From: Streptomyces roseofulvus
GTDB lineage: Bacteria > Actinomycetota > Actinomycetes > Streptomycetales > Streptomycetaceae
NCBI RefSeq assembly: GCF_039534915.1
Contig: NZ_BAAAWE010000001.1
Coordinates: forward strand, 2,232,001 to 2,296,000
Length of the DNA: 64,000 bases
Direction: 5' to 3'
Shown: piece by piece, positions 25,199 through 35,029 of the stretch
How the letters are laid out: each line of letters opens with the position of its first letter
How positions within the stretch are numbered: the stretch's first letter is position 1
Program-made: the position numbers and the translations under genes
The notes under the pieces: generated by a model
Databases searched by the model: none
What the model saw: the letters and a program-made list of their open reading frames with translations, nothing else
Told to the model about the DNA's origin: nothing

Positions 25199-28100
25199 TC
25201 AGCCGGCCAGGCAGGACGGGCCGAGCAGCACCTTCAGGTCGCCGAAGAGGGCGGGGTCGGGCTGGACCCGGTGCCGGTCGAGCCGGAGCACGGTGGTGGA
25301 GCGGGGGCCCTGGAGCTTGATCCGCACCTCGGTGTTGCCCTTGTGGTGGCGGAGGATCTCGTCCAGCCGGCTCACCATCGGCGGGGTGACCTTGAGGGCC
25401 GGGATGGTGAGGATCACGGGGGCGTTGGTCCCGGCGTTGGAGAGGTCGGGGACCATCAGCTCCATGGCGACCAGCCGGGGGACGTCCTCGCGCTTGTCGA
25501 GCCGGCCCTTGACGAAGACGACGGCGTCCTCGACGAGCTGGGTGGAGACCAGCTGGTAGGTGGCCGGGAAGAACATGCACTCGATGGAGCCGGCCAGGTC
25601 CTCGACGGTGGCGATCGCCCAGGCGTTGCCCTGCTTGGTCATCTTCCGCTGAAGGCCGGAGATGATGCCGCCGATGGTGACGACCGCGCCGTCGGCGTGC
25701 TCGCCGCCGGTGAGCTGGGAGATGCCGGCGTCGGTCTTGTCGGAGAGGACGTGCTCCAGGCCGAAGAGCGGGTGGTCGGAGACGTACAGACCGAGCATCT
25801 CGCGCTCCTGCGCGAGCAGGTAGGTCTTGTCCCACTCGTCCTCGGTGAAGGTGACGTCGAGGCCGAAGCCGGGCTCGCTGCTGTCCTCCTCGCCCATGCC
25901 GCCGAAGAGGTCGAACTGCCCCTCGGCCTCCTTGCGCTTGACCGCCACCACGTTGTCGATCATGGGCTCGTGCTGGGCGACCAGGCCCTTGCGGGTGTGG
26001 CCCATGGTGTCGAAGGCGCCGGCCTTGATCAGCGACTCGATGGTGCGCTTGTTGCAGACGACGGCCTCGACCTTGTCGAGGAAGTCGGGGAAGGAGGAGT
26101 ACTTCCCCTTGGCCTTGCGGGTCTTGATGATCGACTCGACGACGTTGGCGCCGACGTTCCGGACGGCGGTGAGGCCGAAGAGGATGACGTCGTCGCCCTG
26201 GGCGGCGAAGTTCGCCTCCGACTCGTTCACGTTCGGCGGGAGGACCTTGATGCCCATGCGGCGGCACTCGTTGAGGTAGACCGCGGACTTGTCCTTGTCG
26301 TCCTTGACCGAGGTCAGCAGGCCCGCCATGTACTCGGCGGGGTAGTTCGCCTTGAGGTAGGCGGTCCAGTAGGAGACCAGGCCGTACGCGGCGGAGTGCG
26401 CCTTGTTGAAGGCGTAGCCGGCGAAGGGGACCAGCACGTCCCAGAGGGCCTGGATAGCCTCGTCGCTGTAGCCGTTCTTCTGGGCGCCGGCCTGGAAGAT
26501 CGTGAAGTTCTTCGCCAGCTCGTCGGGCTTCTTCTTGCCCATGACGCGGCGGAGGATGTCGGCCTCGCCGAGCGAGTAGCCGGCGATGATCTGGGCGGCC
26601 TTCTGCACCTGCTCCTGGTAGACGATGAGGCCGTAGGTGACCGCGAGCACCTCTTCGAGCGGCTTCTCCAGCTCGGGGTGGATCGGGGTGATCTCCTGCT
26701 GGCCGTTCTTGCGCAGGGCGTAGTTGGTGTGCGAGTTCATGCCCATCGGGCCCGGGCGGTAGAGCGCGGACACGGCGGAGATGTCTTCGAAGTTGTCGGG
26801 CTTCATCAGCCGCAGCAGGGACCGCATGGGGCCGCCGTCGAACTGGAAGACGCCGAGGGTGTCGCCGCGCTGGAGCAGTTCGAAGGTCTTGGGGTCGTCG
26901 AGCGGCAGGGCCAGGAGGTCGAGCTCGATCCCCTTGTTGGCCTTCACCATCTTGACGGCGTCGTCCATGATCGTGAGGTTGCGCAGGCCGAGGAAGTCCA
27001 TCTTCAGCAGGCCGAGCGACTCGCACTGCGGGTAGTCCCACTGCGTGATGGTGACGCCGTCGGTGTGCCGCACCCAGATCGGGGCGTGGTCGACGATCGG
27101 CTCGCTGGACATGATCACGCCGGCGGCGTGCACGCCCATCTGGCGGACCAGGCCCTCGACGCCCTTGGCGGTGTCGATGACCTTCTTCACGTCCGGCTCG
27201 TTCTCGTACATCGCCCGGATCTCGCCCGCCTCGCTGTAGCGCGGGTGGGAGGGGTTGGTGATGCCGTCGAGGTCGATGCCCTTGCCGAGGACGTCGGCGG
27301 GCATGGCCTTGGTGAGCCGGTCGCCCATGGCGTACGGGTAGCCGAGGACGCGCGCGGAGTCCTTGATCGCGTTCTTGGCCTTGATCTTGCCGTAGGTGCC
27401 GATCATGGCGACCTTGTCGGCGCCGTACTTCTCGGTCACGTACCGGATCACCTCGACGCGCCGGCGCTCGTCGAAGTCGATGTCGACGTCGGGCATGGAG
27501 ATGCGCTCGGGGTTGAGGAAGCGCTCGAAGATCAGACCGTGCGGGATGGGGTCGAGGTCGGTGATGCCCATGGCGTACGCGACGATCGAGCCGGCCGCGG
27601 AGCCTCGGCCGGGGCCCACGGCGATGCCCTGCTTCTTCGCCCACATGATGAAGTCGGCGACGACGAGGAAGTAGCCGGGGAAGCCCATCGAGATGATGGT
27701 GTCCATCTCGTACTCGACCTGCTTGAGGCGGTCCTCCGGGATGCCGTTCGGGAACCGGCGGTGCATGCCGCGCATGGTCTCCTCGCGGAACCAGCTGACC
27801 TCGGTGTAGCCCTCCGGGATGTCGAACTTCGGCATGAGGTTCTTGGCCTCGAACATGCCGGTGGTGTCGATCTGCTCGGCGACCAGGAGCGTGTTGGCGC
27901 ACCCTTCCTGCCAGGCGTCCGAGGAGTCGATGGCGTACATCTCGTCCGTGGACTTCAGGTAGTAGCCGGTGCCGTCGAACTTGAAGCGGTCCGGGTCGGA
28001 GAGGTTCTTGCCGGTCTGGATGCAGAGCAGCGCGTCGTGGGCGGTCGCCTCGTGCGCGTAGGTGTAGTGCGAGTCGTTGGTGACCAGCGGCGGGATGCCG

Positions 28101-28738
28101 AGCTTCTTGCCGATCTCCAGGAGGCCGTCGCGGACCCGGCGCTCGATCTCGATGCCGTGGTCCATCAGCTCCAGGAAGTAGCGGTCCTTGCCGAAGATGT
28201 CCTGGTACTCGGAGGCCGACTTCAGGGCCTCGTCGAACTGGCCGAGGCGGAGCCGGGTCTGGAGCTCGCCGGAGGGGCAGCCGGTGGAGGCGATCAGGCC
28301 CTCCGACCACTGGGAGATGGTCTCCTTGTCCATCCGGGGCCACTTCTGGAGCCAGCCCTCGGCGTAGGCGTCGGAGGAGAGCTTGAAGAGGTTGTGCAGT
28401 CCCGTGGCGTTCGCCGCCCAGATCGTCTTGTGGGTGTAGCCGCCGGAGCCGGAGACGTCGTCCTTCTTCTGGTGCGGCTGGCCCCACTGGATCTTGCGCT
28501 TGTTCCGCCGGGACTCGGGGGCGACGTACGCCTCGATGCCGATGATCGGCGTCACGCCCGCCTTCTTGGCGCTGTGGAAGAAGTCGTAGGCACCGTGCAG
28601 GTTGCCGTGGTCGGACATGGCGATATGGGTCATGCCCATCTCGTTGCACGCGTTGAACATGTCCTTCAGCCGCGCGGCACCGTCCAGCAGGGAGTACTGG
28701 GTGTGGACGTGGAGGTGCGTGAAGGGCGGCTTGGTCAC
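25199..28738 (-). CDS. dnaE: DNA polymerase III alpha subunit
   Basis: The product is 1179 aa, the DnaE1-type replicative polymerase. The PHP domain (about 1-280) keeps its metal-binding residues: HLHVHTQYSLLDG, SDHGNLHG, IGIEAYVAP, GYTHKTIW, STGCPSGE and TNDSHYTY, so a PHP 3'-5' proofreading exonuclease is likely. The palm carries the catalytic aspartates in ISMPDVDIDF. Further on are the fingers, the beta-clamp region and an OB fold (ADGAVVTIGGIISGLQ). The start is GTG with GGAGG about 8 bases before it. It transcribes away from the DUF2252 gene. A single-copy essential gene of normal length. Confidence 0.97.
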   Translation of the reverse strand: MTKPPFTHLHVHTQYSLLDGAARLKDMFNACNEMGMTHIAMSDHGNLHGAYDFFHSAKKAGVTPIIGIEAYVAPESRRNKRKIQWGQPHQKKDDVSGSGGYTHKTIWAANATGLHNLFKLSSDAYAEGWLQKWPRMDKETISQWSEGLIASTGCPSGELQTRLRLGQFDEALKSASEYQDIFGKDRYFLELMDHGIEIERRVRDGLLEIGKKLGIPPLVTNDSHYTYAHEATAHDALLCIQTGKNLSDPDRFKFDGTGYYLKSTDEMYAIDSSDAWQEGCANTLLVAEQIDTTGMFEAKNLMPKFDIPEGYTEVSWFREETMRGMHRRFPNGIPEDRLKQVEYEMDTIISMGFPGYFLVVADFIMWAKKQGIAVGPGRGSAAGSIVAYAMGITDLDPIPHGLIFERFLNPERISMPDVDIDFDERRRVEVIRYVTEKYGADKVAMIGTYGKIKAKNAIKDSARVLGYPYAMGDRLTKAMPADVLGKGIDLDGITNPSHPRYSEAGEIRAMYENEPDVKKVIDTAKGVEGLVRQMGVHAAGVIMSSEPIVDHAPIWVRHTDGVTITQWDYPQCESLGLLKMDFLGLRNLTIMDDAVKMVKANKGIELDLLALPLDDPKTFELLQRGDTLGVFQFDGGPMRSLLRLMKPDNFEDISAVSALYRPGPMGMNSHTNYALRKNGQQEITPIHPELEKPLEEVLAVTYGLIVYQEQVQKAAQIIAGYSLGEADILRRVMGKKKPDELAKNFTIFQAGAQKNGYSDEAIQALWDVLVPFAGYAFNKAHSAAYGLVSYWTAYLKANYPAEYMAGLLTSVKDDKDKSAVYLNECRRMGIKVLPPNVNESEANFAAQGDDVILFGLTAVRNVGANVVESIIKTRKAKGKYSSFPDFLDKVEAVVCNKRTIESLIKAGAFDTMGHTRKGLVAQHEPMIDNVVAVKRKEAEGQFDLFGGMGEEDSSEPGFGLDVTFTEDEWDKTYLLAQEREMLGLYVSDHPLFGLEHVLSDKTDAGISQLTGGEHADGAVVTIGGIISGLQRKMTKQGNAWAIATVEDLAGSIECMFFPATYQLVSTQLVEDAVVFVKGRLDKREDVPRLVAMELMVPDLSNAGTNAPVILTIPALKVTPPMVSRLDEILRHHKGNTEVRIKLQGPRSTTVLRLDRHRVQPDPALFGDLKVLLGPSCLAG

Positions 28739-28896
28739 AGGGGGTGCCTCCGACTATGAACTTCTGGGGGGACAGCGTCGAAGTCTACGTCGCACGAGTG
28801 ACAGGAGGCGGGCACCGGGCGGTACCGTCGCGCGTTGTGAGTCAGGGAACACCTGTCCCCATTTGTCATGACCAGTCCGCACAGGAGGCACCCTCG

Positions 28897-30222
28897 ATGC
28901 CGGTCCCCCAGCCCGCCGCCGCCGAGCGCGGTGAGCAGATCCTCGCCGTCTTCGACACCGCCTTCGGCGAGCTGCTCGCCGCCGACCCGGCGGCCTTCAA
29001 GGTCAAGTTCCGGAAGATGGCCGGATCCGCCTTCGCCTTCTACCGGGGCACCGCCTGCCTCTTCTACCAGGACCTGGAGCGGGAGGCGCACGGCGGCCCG
29101 TTCCTGGACGAGCGGACCGGCCGGGTGTGGATCCACGGCGATCTCCACGCGGAGAACTTCGGCACGTACATGGATGCCAACGGGCGCCTGGTCTTCAACG
29201 TGAACGACTTCGACGAGGCGTACGTGGGGCCCTTCACCTGGGACCTCAAGCGGCTCGCCGCCTCCCTCGCCCTGCTCGGGTACACCAAGGCGCTCAGCGA
29301 CGAGCAGATCACCCGCCTCGTCCGGATCTACGCGGCGGCCTACCGGGAGCGGATCCACGCCCTCGCCGCCGGCGCCAAGGGCGACGAGGTGCCCGGCTTC
29401 ACCCTGGAGACCGCCGACGGCGCGCTGCTCGGGGCGCTGCGCGAGGCCCGCGCGATGACCCGCTTCGGGCTGCTCGACTCGATGACGGAGATACGGGAGT
29501 ACGAGCGCCGCTTCGCCGCCGGCGGGGGCGCGATCGAGCTGGACGCGGCGACCCGCTACAAGGTGCTGACGGCCTTCGACGGCTATCTGGAGACCCTGCC
29601 GGAGTCGAGCCTGGTCCGGCCCGACTCGTACCGGGTGAAGGACGTGGTCGGGCGGCGCGGGATCGGCATCGGCTCGGCCGGCCTCCCGTCGTACAACATC
29701 CTGCTGGAGGGGCACAGCGACGCCCTGGAGAACGACGTCGTGATCTACCTCAAGCAGGCGCAGACCCCGGCGGTCTCGCGCCACGTCACGGATCCGGCGG
29801 TGCGGGGCTACTTCCGGCACGAGGGGCACCGCACGGTGATCTCGCAGCGGGCGCTCCAGGCGCACGCCGACCCGTGGCTGGGGTGGACGGAGCTGGACGG
29901 CGCCGGGCAGCTGGTCGCCGAGGTGTCGCCGTACGCGGTGGACCTGGACTGGTCGGACATCGACGACCCGCAGGACATCGCGGCGACCGTGGCCGACCTG
30001 GGCCGGGCGACCGCGACCATGCACGCGGCGGCGGACGAGTCCAGCGGCCACTCGCTGGTGCCGTTCTCCACCGAGCGGGCCATCGACGGCGCGATCGCGG
30101 CCGACGAGGAGGGCTTCACGGAGCTGCTGGTGGAGTTCGCCCACGCGTACGGGGCACGCGCGCGTGCCGACCACCAGATCTTCGTGGACCTCTTCAGGAA
30201 CGGGCGCATACGGGGCTTCTGA
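28897..30222 (+). CDS. DUF2252 domain protein (kinase-like fold)
   Basis: The product is 441 aa and matches the DUF2252 family throughout: FYRGTACLFYQDL, WIHGDLHAENFGTY, VFNVNDFDEAYVGPFTWDLK and the C-terminal GRATATMHAAADE. The HGDLHxEN and NDFD segments resemble the catalytic and metal-binding loops of aminoglycoside-kinase-like proteins, so a phosphotransferase is possible but unproven. The ATG start is supported by AGGAGG eight bases upstream. An in-frame GTG 60 bases earlier has a TACCGT element 8 bases before it and could give a longer leaderless form. Confidence 0.88.
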   Translation: MPVPQPAAAERGEQILAVFDTAFGELLAADPAAFKVKFRKMAGSAFAFYRGTACLFYQDLEREAHGGPFLDERTGRVWIHGDLHAENFGTYMDANGRLVFNVNDFDEAYVGPFTWDLKRLAASLALLGYTKALSDEQITRLVRIYAAAYRERIHALAAGAKGDEVPGFTLETADGALLGALREARAMTRFGLLDSMTEIREYERRFAAGGGAIELDAATRYKVLTAFDGYLETLPESSLVRPDSYRVKDVVGRRGIGIGSAGLPSYNILLEGHSDALENDVVIYLKQAQTPAVSRHVTDPAVRGYFRHEGHRTVISQRALQAHADPWLGWTELDGAGQLVAEVSPYAVDLDWSDIDDPQDIAATVADLGRATATMHAAADESSGHSLVPFSTERAIDGAIAADEEGFTELLVEFAHAYGARARADHQIFVDLFRNGRIRGF

Positions 30223-30282
30223 CCGGGCCCACAGCTCCTCCTTAGGGACCCCTTACGACCCGGCGTGGCAGACTCGTCGGCG

Positions 30283-30966
30283 ATGGACATGGCAGGGACG
30301 CGGCTGAGGGCGCTGCGGGCGGCGGTCTTCACGGCACTGGTCGTGACGCTGTCCGTGGCCTCCCATGTGCTGCTCTCGCGCGTGCCGCTGCCGCTGGGCA
30401 CGGTCGTCCCGGTCGCCGTCGGCGTCTTCGCCGTGGCGTACGCGCTGGCCGGCCGGGAGCGCGGCTTCGGCCCGATCGCGGGGCTGCTCGTGCCGCTGGA
30501 GCTGGCCGCCGACACGCTCTTCACCTCCGGCCAGGCGGTCTGTTACGGCCCCGCCGGCGGGCCGGTCGCCGGCGCGCTGCGCTCCTTCGGCGTCGAGGTG
30601 CTGTGCGGCGGGGCCGTCGGCACGCCGCTGCCCGGGGTGGTGGCGCCCGACGGCGGGGCCGCCGCGGTGCTCGCCTCCTCCGATCCGGCGCTGCCGTGGC
30701 TGCTGCTCGGCGCCCATGTGCTGGTCGGCCTCTCGGCGGCCGGCTGGCTGCGCGGCGGGGAGCGGGCGCTGGCGCGGCTGCTCGGCGCGGTGGCGGCCTC
30801 GGCCTTCCGGCCGCTGGAGCTCCTCGCGGCCCTGACGGGCGCGGACCGTCCGGCCGTGCCGGGTCCTGCGCGCCCGCGGCTCCGGCCGCGCCCGTCCCGG
30901 GCCCGGCTGCTCGTGCACTCCGTGGGGCGGCGGGGGCCGCCGCGGGGATCCCTCGCTCTCGGCTGA
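30283..30966 (+). CDS. Membrane protein of unknown function
   Basis: The product is 227 aa. It has four to five hydrophobic helices (starting about residues 13, 38, 60 and 140) and a basic, Pro/Arg-rich C-terminal tail with RPRLRPRPSRARLLVHS. A loop of about 50 residues between helices holds two Cys. I recognise no family domain. The ATG at MDMAGTRLRALRAAVF is chosen; a GTG 18 bases upstream and an ATG 6 bases downstream are alternatives. It is 49 bases before the DsbA-like gene, and co-transcription could mean a redox partnership, but this is inference. Confidence 0.65.
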   Translation: MDMAGTRLRALRAAVFTALVVTLSVASHVLLSRVPLPLGTVVPVAVGVFAVAYALAGRERGFGPIAGLLVPLELAADTLFTSGQAVCYGPAGGPVAGALRSFGVEVLCGGAVGTPLPGVVAPDGGAAAVLASSDPALPWLLLGAHVLVGLSAAGWLRGGERALARLLGAVAASAFRPLELLAALTGADRPAVPGPARPRLRPRPSRARLLVHSVGRRGPPRGSLALG

Positions 30967-31015
30967 GCGCTCGGTCCCCCGTTCCCCCCTTTTCCCCTTC
31001 CGGAGATTCACGATC

Positions 31016-31831
31016 ATGAGTGCACGCAACAACCAGGCCAACAAGGCTGCCGCCCGCGAGCGTCTGCGCGCCGAGCGCGAGGCGCAGGCGAAGAAGGACC
31101 GGGCCCGCCGGCAGCTGATCGTCGGCGTCTCGGCCGTGGCGGTGCTCGCCGCGGCCGGCGGCATCGGCTACGCGGTCGTCCAGGCCAACCAGCCCACCGC
31201 GTGGGAGACGGCCGCCGACGCGAAGACGATCACGGCCCCGAAGAACACCGAGGGCGAGAACGGCACCACCGTCGTCGTCGGCAAGGCGTCGGCGAAGAAG
31301 ACCCTGGAGCTGTACGAGGACTCGCGCTGCCCGGTCTGCGCGACCTTCGAGCAGTCGGTCGGCTCCACCGTCGAGAAGGACGTCGAGGCCGGCAAGTACA
31401 AGGTCAAGTACGTCGGCGCGACCTTCATCGACAACATGGACAAGGGCGAGGGCTCGAAGAACGCCCTGTCGGCGCTGGGCGCGGCGCTCGACGTGAGCCC
31501 GGAGGCGTTCCTCGACTACAAGGCGGCGCTCTACTCCGCGAAGTGGCACCCGGAGGAGAGCGAGGACAAGTTCGCGAAGGACTCCTACCTGCTGGAGGTC
31601 GCGGACACGGTCCCGGCGCTGAAGGGCAACGCCGCCTTCAAGAAGCACGTGGAGGACGGCACCTTCGACGCCTGGGCGATGAAGATGTCGAAGACCTTCG
31701 ACGAGAGCGGTGTGACCGGCACCCCGACGCTGAAGATGGACGGCAAGACGCTGACCGCCCAGGGCTCGCAGAACCCGCCGCTGACGGTCGAGGAGTTCAA
31801 CGCCGCGCTCACCCCGCTGCTCGCGGGCTGA
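31016..31831 (+). CDS. Membrane-anchored DsbA-family thiol:disulfide protein (CPVC type)
   Basis: The product is 271 aa: a Lys/Arg/Ala-rich cytoplasmic start (about 1-32), one membrane helix (about 35-57), then an extracytoplasmic thioredoxin-like domain with the active site in YEDSRCPVCATFEQ and the cis-Pro in GVTGTPTLKMDG. It has the same architecture as the protein encoded at 247-1074, but a CPVC rather than CPAC centre and low identity, so they are old paralogues with different redox potentials. The ATG has CCGGAG upstream. It precedes phoD, whose product is exported folded by Tat. Confidence 0.85.
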   Translation: MSARNNQANKAAARERLRAEREAQAKKDRARRQLIVGVSAVAVLAAAGGIGYAVVQANQPTAWETAADAKTITAPKNTEGENGTTVVVGKASAKKTLELYEDSRCPVCATFEQSVGSTVEKDVEAGKYKVKYVGATFIDNMDKGEGSKNALSALGAALDVSPEAFLDYKAALYSAKWHPEESEDKFAKDSYLLEVADTVPALKGNAAFKKHVEDGTFDAWAMKMSKTFDESGVTGTPTLKMDGKTLTAQGSQNPPLTVEEFNAALTPLLAG

Positions 31832-31993
31832 CCCTCCCCCCTCGTGCGCTCCCCGGCCCGCGCGGGCCGGGGAGGCCGGGCGTCCGGAGCCGCCCGGGGG
31901 CCGGATTCCGGGGAAGCCGGGCATTCGGAGGCTGATACTCCGGAAAACCTCGTGATCAGCGGGCGAAGTCCGGGAGAACTTTCCGGATTTCGG

Positions 31994-32022
31994 GGTCAAC
32001 CTTTTCTACCCGTCAGTAATCT
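31994..32022 (+). promoter_or_regulatory. phoD promoter region with -10 (TAATCT) and possible PHO-box-like repeat
   Basis: TAATCT (32017-32022) lies 8 bases before the phoD GTG. A -35-position hexamer GGTCAA (31994-31999) is 17 bases upstream. The sequence around it (GGTCAACC followed 11 bases later by a TACCC-type half) only loosely resembles a PhoP direct repeat. No Shine-Dalgarno is present, so the mRNA is probably leaderless. Confidence 0.4.
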
Positions 32023-32030
32023 GACTGGCC

Positions 32031-33680
32031 GTGACCAGTCACTCCATATCTCCTGCCCCCACGCGGCGCACGGTCGTCAAGGCCGCCGCCGTCACCGCCG
32101 TCGCCACCCCCGCGCTGCTCGGCGCGGCCGCGCCGGCCCTCGCGGACGCCCCGGCGCCCGCCTTCCTGCACGGCGTCGCCTCCGGCGACCCGCTGCCCGA
32201 CGGCGTCCTGCTCTGGACGCGCGTCACCCCCTCCCCGGAGGCCGTGCCCGGCTCCGGGCTCGGCGCGGACGTCCGCGTCGACTGGGAGGTGGCCGAGGAC
32301 CGCTCCTTCAGCCGGGTCGTCGCCTCGGGTTCGGCCACCGCGTCCGCCGCCGCCGACCACACGGTCAAGGCCGACGTCCGCGGACTGCGCCCGGCCACCG
32401 CCTACTTCTTCCGCTTCACCGCCGGCACCGCGGTCTCGGCGGCCGGCCGGACCCGCACCGCCCCGGCCGCCGACGCCGCCGCGCCGGGCGTCCGCTTCGG
32501 CGTGGTGTCCTGCGCCAACTTCGAGGCCGGCCACTTCTCCGCGTACCGCCACCTCGCCGACCGCGCCGACCTGGACGCGGTCCTGCACCTGGGCGACTAC
32601 ATCTACGAGTACGCGAGCGGGGTCTACCCGGAGGCCGGGGACACCGTCCGGCCGCACGAGCCGCGCCACGAGATCGTCTCGCTGGCCGATTACCGCACCC
32701 GGCACGGCCGGTACAAGACCGACCCGGACCTCCAGGCGCTGCACGCGGCCCACCCCATGGTGGCGATCTGGGACGACCACGAGTTCGCCAACGACGCCTG
32801 GACCGGCGGCGCCGAGAACCACACGCCCGGCACCGAGGGCGACTGGGCCGCCCGGGTCGCCGCCGCCAAGCGGGCCTACTTCGAGTGGATGCCGGTCCGC
32901 GCCTCCACGGAGGGCACCGTCTTCCGGCGGATCCGCTTCGGTCGACTGGCCGACCTGCACCTGCTCGACCTGCGCTCGTTCCGCTCCGCCCCGGCGAAGA
33001 CGGGCTCCGGCGCGGTCGACGACCCCGAGCGCACGATCACCGGCCGCGCGCAGCTCGACTGGCTGAAGTCCGGTCTGGCCGGTTCGGACGCCGCCTGGCA
33101 GCTGGTCGGCACCTCGGTGATGATCTCGCCGGTGGCCTTCGGCTCGCTGCCGGCCTACCTCCTGGAGCCGCTGGCCGAGCTGATGGGGCTGCCGGCCGAG
33201 GGGATCGCGGTCAACGTCGACCAGTGGGACGGCTACACCGACGACCGCAAGGAGCTGCTGGCTCACCTGAGCTCCCGGGGGATCAGGAACACCGTCTTCC
33301 TGACCGGCGACATCCACATGGCGTGGGCCAACGACGTGCCGGCGAAGGCGGCCACCTACCCGCTCTCCGCCTCGGTGGCCACCGAGTTCGTGGTCACCTC
33401 GGTGACCTCGGACAACCTCGACGACCTGCTGAACGTGGCTCCGGGCACCCTCTCGGTGGTGGCCGCGGGCGCGGTGCGGACGGCCAACCGGCATGTGAAG
33501 TGGGTGGACATGGACCACCACGGGTATGGCGTCCTCGACGTGACCGCCGAGCGCTCGCAGATGGACTACTACACGGTCTCCGACAAGCGGGATCCCGCCG
33601 CGACCACGTCCTGGGCCCGCTCCTACCGGACGCTCAGCGGAACGCAGCGCGTCGAGCGGGTGTACCAGCCGGTCATCTGA
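32031..33680 (+). CDS. phoD: PhoD-like alkaline phosphatase/phosphodiesterase, Tat-exported
   Basis: The product is 549 aa. A twin-arginine signal [20 protein letters not shown] ends near ALADAPAP at about residue 40, so the enzyme is exported folded. The mature part has a PhoD N-terminal domain with [19 protein letters not shown], then the phosphoesterase core with [33 protein letters not shown] and [11 protein letters not shown], whose Asp, Asn and His ligands hold Ca/Fe. The Cys in VVSCANFE is the usual iron ligand. PhoD releases phosphate from phosphodiesters and teichoic-acid-type polymers under phosphate starvation. Its start is GTG. Confidence 0.93.
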   Translation: MTSHSISPAPTRRTVVKAAAVTAVATPALLGAAAPALADAPAPAFLHGVASGDPLPDGVLLWTRVTPSPEAVPGSGLGADVRVDWEVAEDRSFSRVVASGSATASAAADHTVKADVRGLRPATAYFFRFTAGTAVSAAGRTRTAPAADAAAPGVRFGVVSCANFEAGHFSAYRHLADRADLDAVLHLGDYIYEYASGVYPEAGDTVRPHEPRHEIVSLADYRTRHGRYKTDPDLQALHAAHPMVAIWDDHEFANDAWTGGAENHTPGTEGDWAARVAAAKRAYFEWMPVRASTEGTVFRRIRFGRLADLHLLDLRSFRSAPAKTGSGAVDDPERTITGRAQLDWLKSGLAGSDAAWQLVGTSVMISPVAFGSLPAYLLEPLAELMGLPAEGIAVNVDQWDGYTDDRKELLAHLSSRGIRNTVFLTGDIHMAWANDVPAKAATYPLSASVATEFVVTSVTSDNLDDLLNVAPGTLSVVAAGAVRTANRHVKWVDMDHHGYGVLDVTAERSQMDYYTVSDKRDPAATTSWARSYRTLSGTQRVERVYQPVI

Positions 33681-33743
33681 TCGCCGCTACACCGTCGATT
33701 TTCAGCCATGATCCTTTGTGTTAACGGAAGATCACATGGCTAC

Positions 33744-33789
33744 GGCGGGTGGTGGTCCCGAAGCCTCGAATCCGGACACACCACCCGCC
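33744..33789 (+). terminator. Hairpin after phoD
   Basis: GGCGGGTGGTG (33744-33754) pairs perfectly with CACCACCCGCC (33779-33789) across a 24-base loop, 64 bases after the phoD stop. The rest of the 297-base spacer to the metalloprotease holds a second weak 7-bp inverted repeat (GCTTCCG/CGGAAGC) and an AT-richer stretch likely to contain the protease promoter. No gene is seen in it. Confidence 0.5.
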
Positions 33790-33977
33790 TCCGGCGCAGC
33801 TTCCGTTACGTCGCTGTCTCAAACTCCGGAAGCCGCCTCATTTTTTCTTCCCGATGCCCCCAATTGTCCCCCGATTGATTGGGCCTGATCACCGCTCAAC
33901 GGTGTCTGACATGAACGCGTAATCTCCCCGCCGTGGCGAGGAAGTACCTCCCCACAACCCCCCGCGAGGAGTCACCT

Positions 33978-34976
33978 GTGCGTGCTCTTGTCCGTATATC
34001 GCCGCGTACCTCACGTCGTGTACTCGGCACCGCCGTCCTGGCCGGAACCCTGGCCCTGACGCCGCTCTCCGCCCCCGTCGTCGCCCAGGCCACCCCGACC
34101 CTGGCCGGCGCCTCCGCCGAGGAGTGCGCCGACGACACGGCGGCCCTCTCCGGCGCCCGCAAGGAGAAGGGCGCCGACACCCACGCCCACGAGCCCAACG
34201 AGGTCTCCGCCGCCCAGGCCAAGGCCATGGACGCCGACCTGAGCAAGAAGCTCTCGGCGCTGAAGTCGAGCGGCCGCCTCTCCGCCACGGCCGCCACCGC
34301 CGGCGCCACCATCCCGGTCTACTTCCACGTCGTCCACAGCGGCACGACGGGCAAGCTGAGCGCCACGGACATCAACAACCAGATGAACGTGCTCAACGCG
34401 GCCTTCGGCGGCCAGGGCACCGGCAACGTGAACACCGGCTTCCAGTTCACCCTGGCCGGCACCACCTACACGGACAACGCCTCCTGGTACAACCTGGCCT
34501 CCGGCTCCACCGCCGAGAAGGCCATGAAGTCGTCCCTCCGTCAGGGCGGCGCCAACGCGCTGAACATCTACACCGCCAACCTCAGCGGCGGCCTGCTCGG
34601 CTGGGCGACCTTCCCGTCCTCGTACCAGTCCAACCCGTCCATGGACGGCGTGGTCCTGCTCGACGCCTCCCTGCCGGGCGGCTCGGCGGCCAACTACAAC
34701 CAGGGCGACACCGCCACCCACGAGGTCGGCCACTGGATGGGCCTGTACCACACCTTCCAGGGCGGCTGCAACGGCAACGGCGACTACGTCGCCGACACCC
34801 CGGCCGAGAAGTCCCCGGCCTACGAGTGCCCGACCGGCCGCGACTCCTGCGCCTCCAAGACCGGCGTGGACCCGATCCACAACTTCATGGACTACACGTA
34901 CGACGCGTGCATGTACCAGTTCACCACGGGCCAGGTGACCCGGATGAACGACCACTGGACCGCGTACCGCGCCTGA
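33978..34976 (+). CDS. Secreted zinc metalloprotease (M43/pappalysin-like)
   Basis: The product is 332 aa with a signal peptide ([20 protein letters not shown], cleavage near VVAQA at about residue 37). A propeptide-like region runs to about residue 105, then the catalytic domain. The zinc motif [11 protein letters not shown] places H248, E249, H252 and H258, and the Met-turn follows in [16 protein letters not shown]. Four conserved Cys probably form two disulfides. This is an extracellular protease likely used for nutrition or development. GTG is chosen as start because GAGGAG lies six bases upstream; an ATG-free longer frame exists but has no signal peptide. Confidence 0.9.
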   Translation: MRALVRISPRTSRRVLGTAVLAGTLALTPLSAPVVAQATPTLAGASAEECADDTAALSGARKEKGADTHAHEPNEVSAAQAKAMDADLSKKLSALKSSGRLSATAATAGATIPVYFHVVHSGTTGKLSATDINNQMNVLNAAFGGQGTGNVNTGFQFTLAGTTYTDNASWYNLASGSTAEKAMKSSLRQGGANALNIYTANLSGGLLGWATFPSSYQSNPSMDGVVLLDASLPGGSAANYNQGDTATHEVGHWMGLYHTFQGGCNGNGDYVADTPAEKSPAYECPTGRDSCASKTGVDPIHNFMDYTYDACMYQFTTGQVTRMNDHWTAYRA

Positions 34977-34993
34977 CGGCCCGTCGCACCCGA

Positions 34994-35024
34994 ACGGCCC
35001 CCGGGGGACTCCCCCGGGGGCCGT
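34994..35024. terminator. Bidirectional terminator between the metalloprotease and DLH-like genes
   Basis: A perfect 14-bp stem (34994-35007/35011-35024) with a 3-base loop fills most of the 53-base gap between convergent stop codons. Confidence 0.85.
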
Positions 35025-35029
35025 CCCCG

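Noticed and set aside
25016..28759. A 1247-codon open frame on the plus strand opposite dnaE
   Set aside because: It is the mirror of dnaE in very GC-rich DNA. The residues are monotonous (Leu, Gly, Asp, Val, Arg), no ribosome site precedes it and no domain is visible.
28837..28896. A 20-residue longer N-terminus for the DUF2252 protein
   Set aside because: An in-frame GTG with a promoter-like TACCGT exists, but the ATG at 28897 has a near-perfect AGGAGG and matches the usual start, so the short form is preferred.
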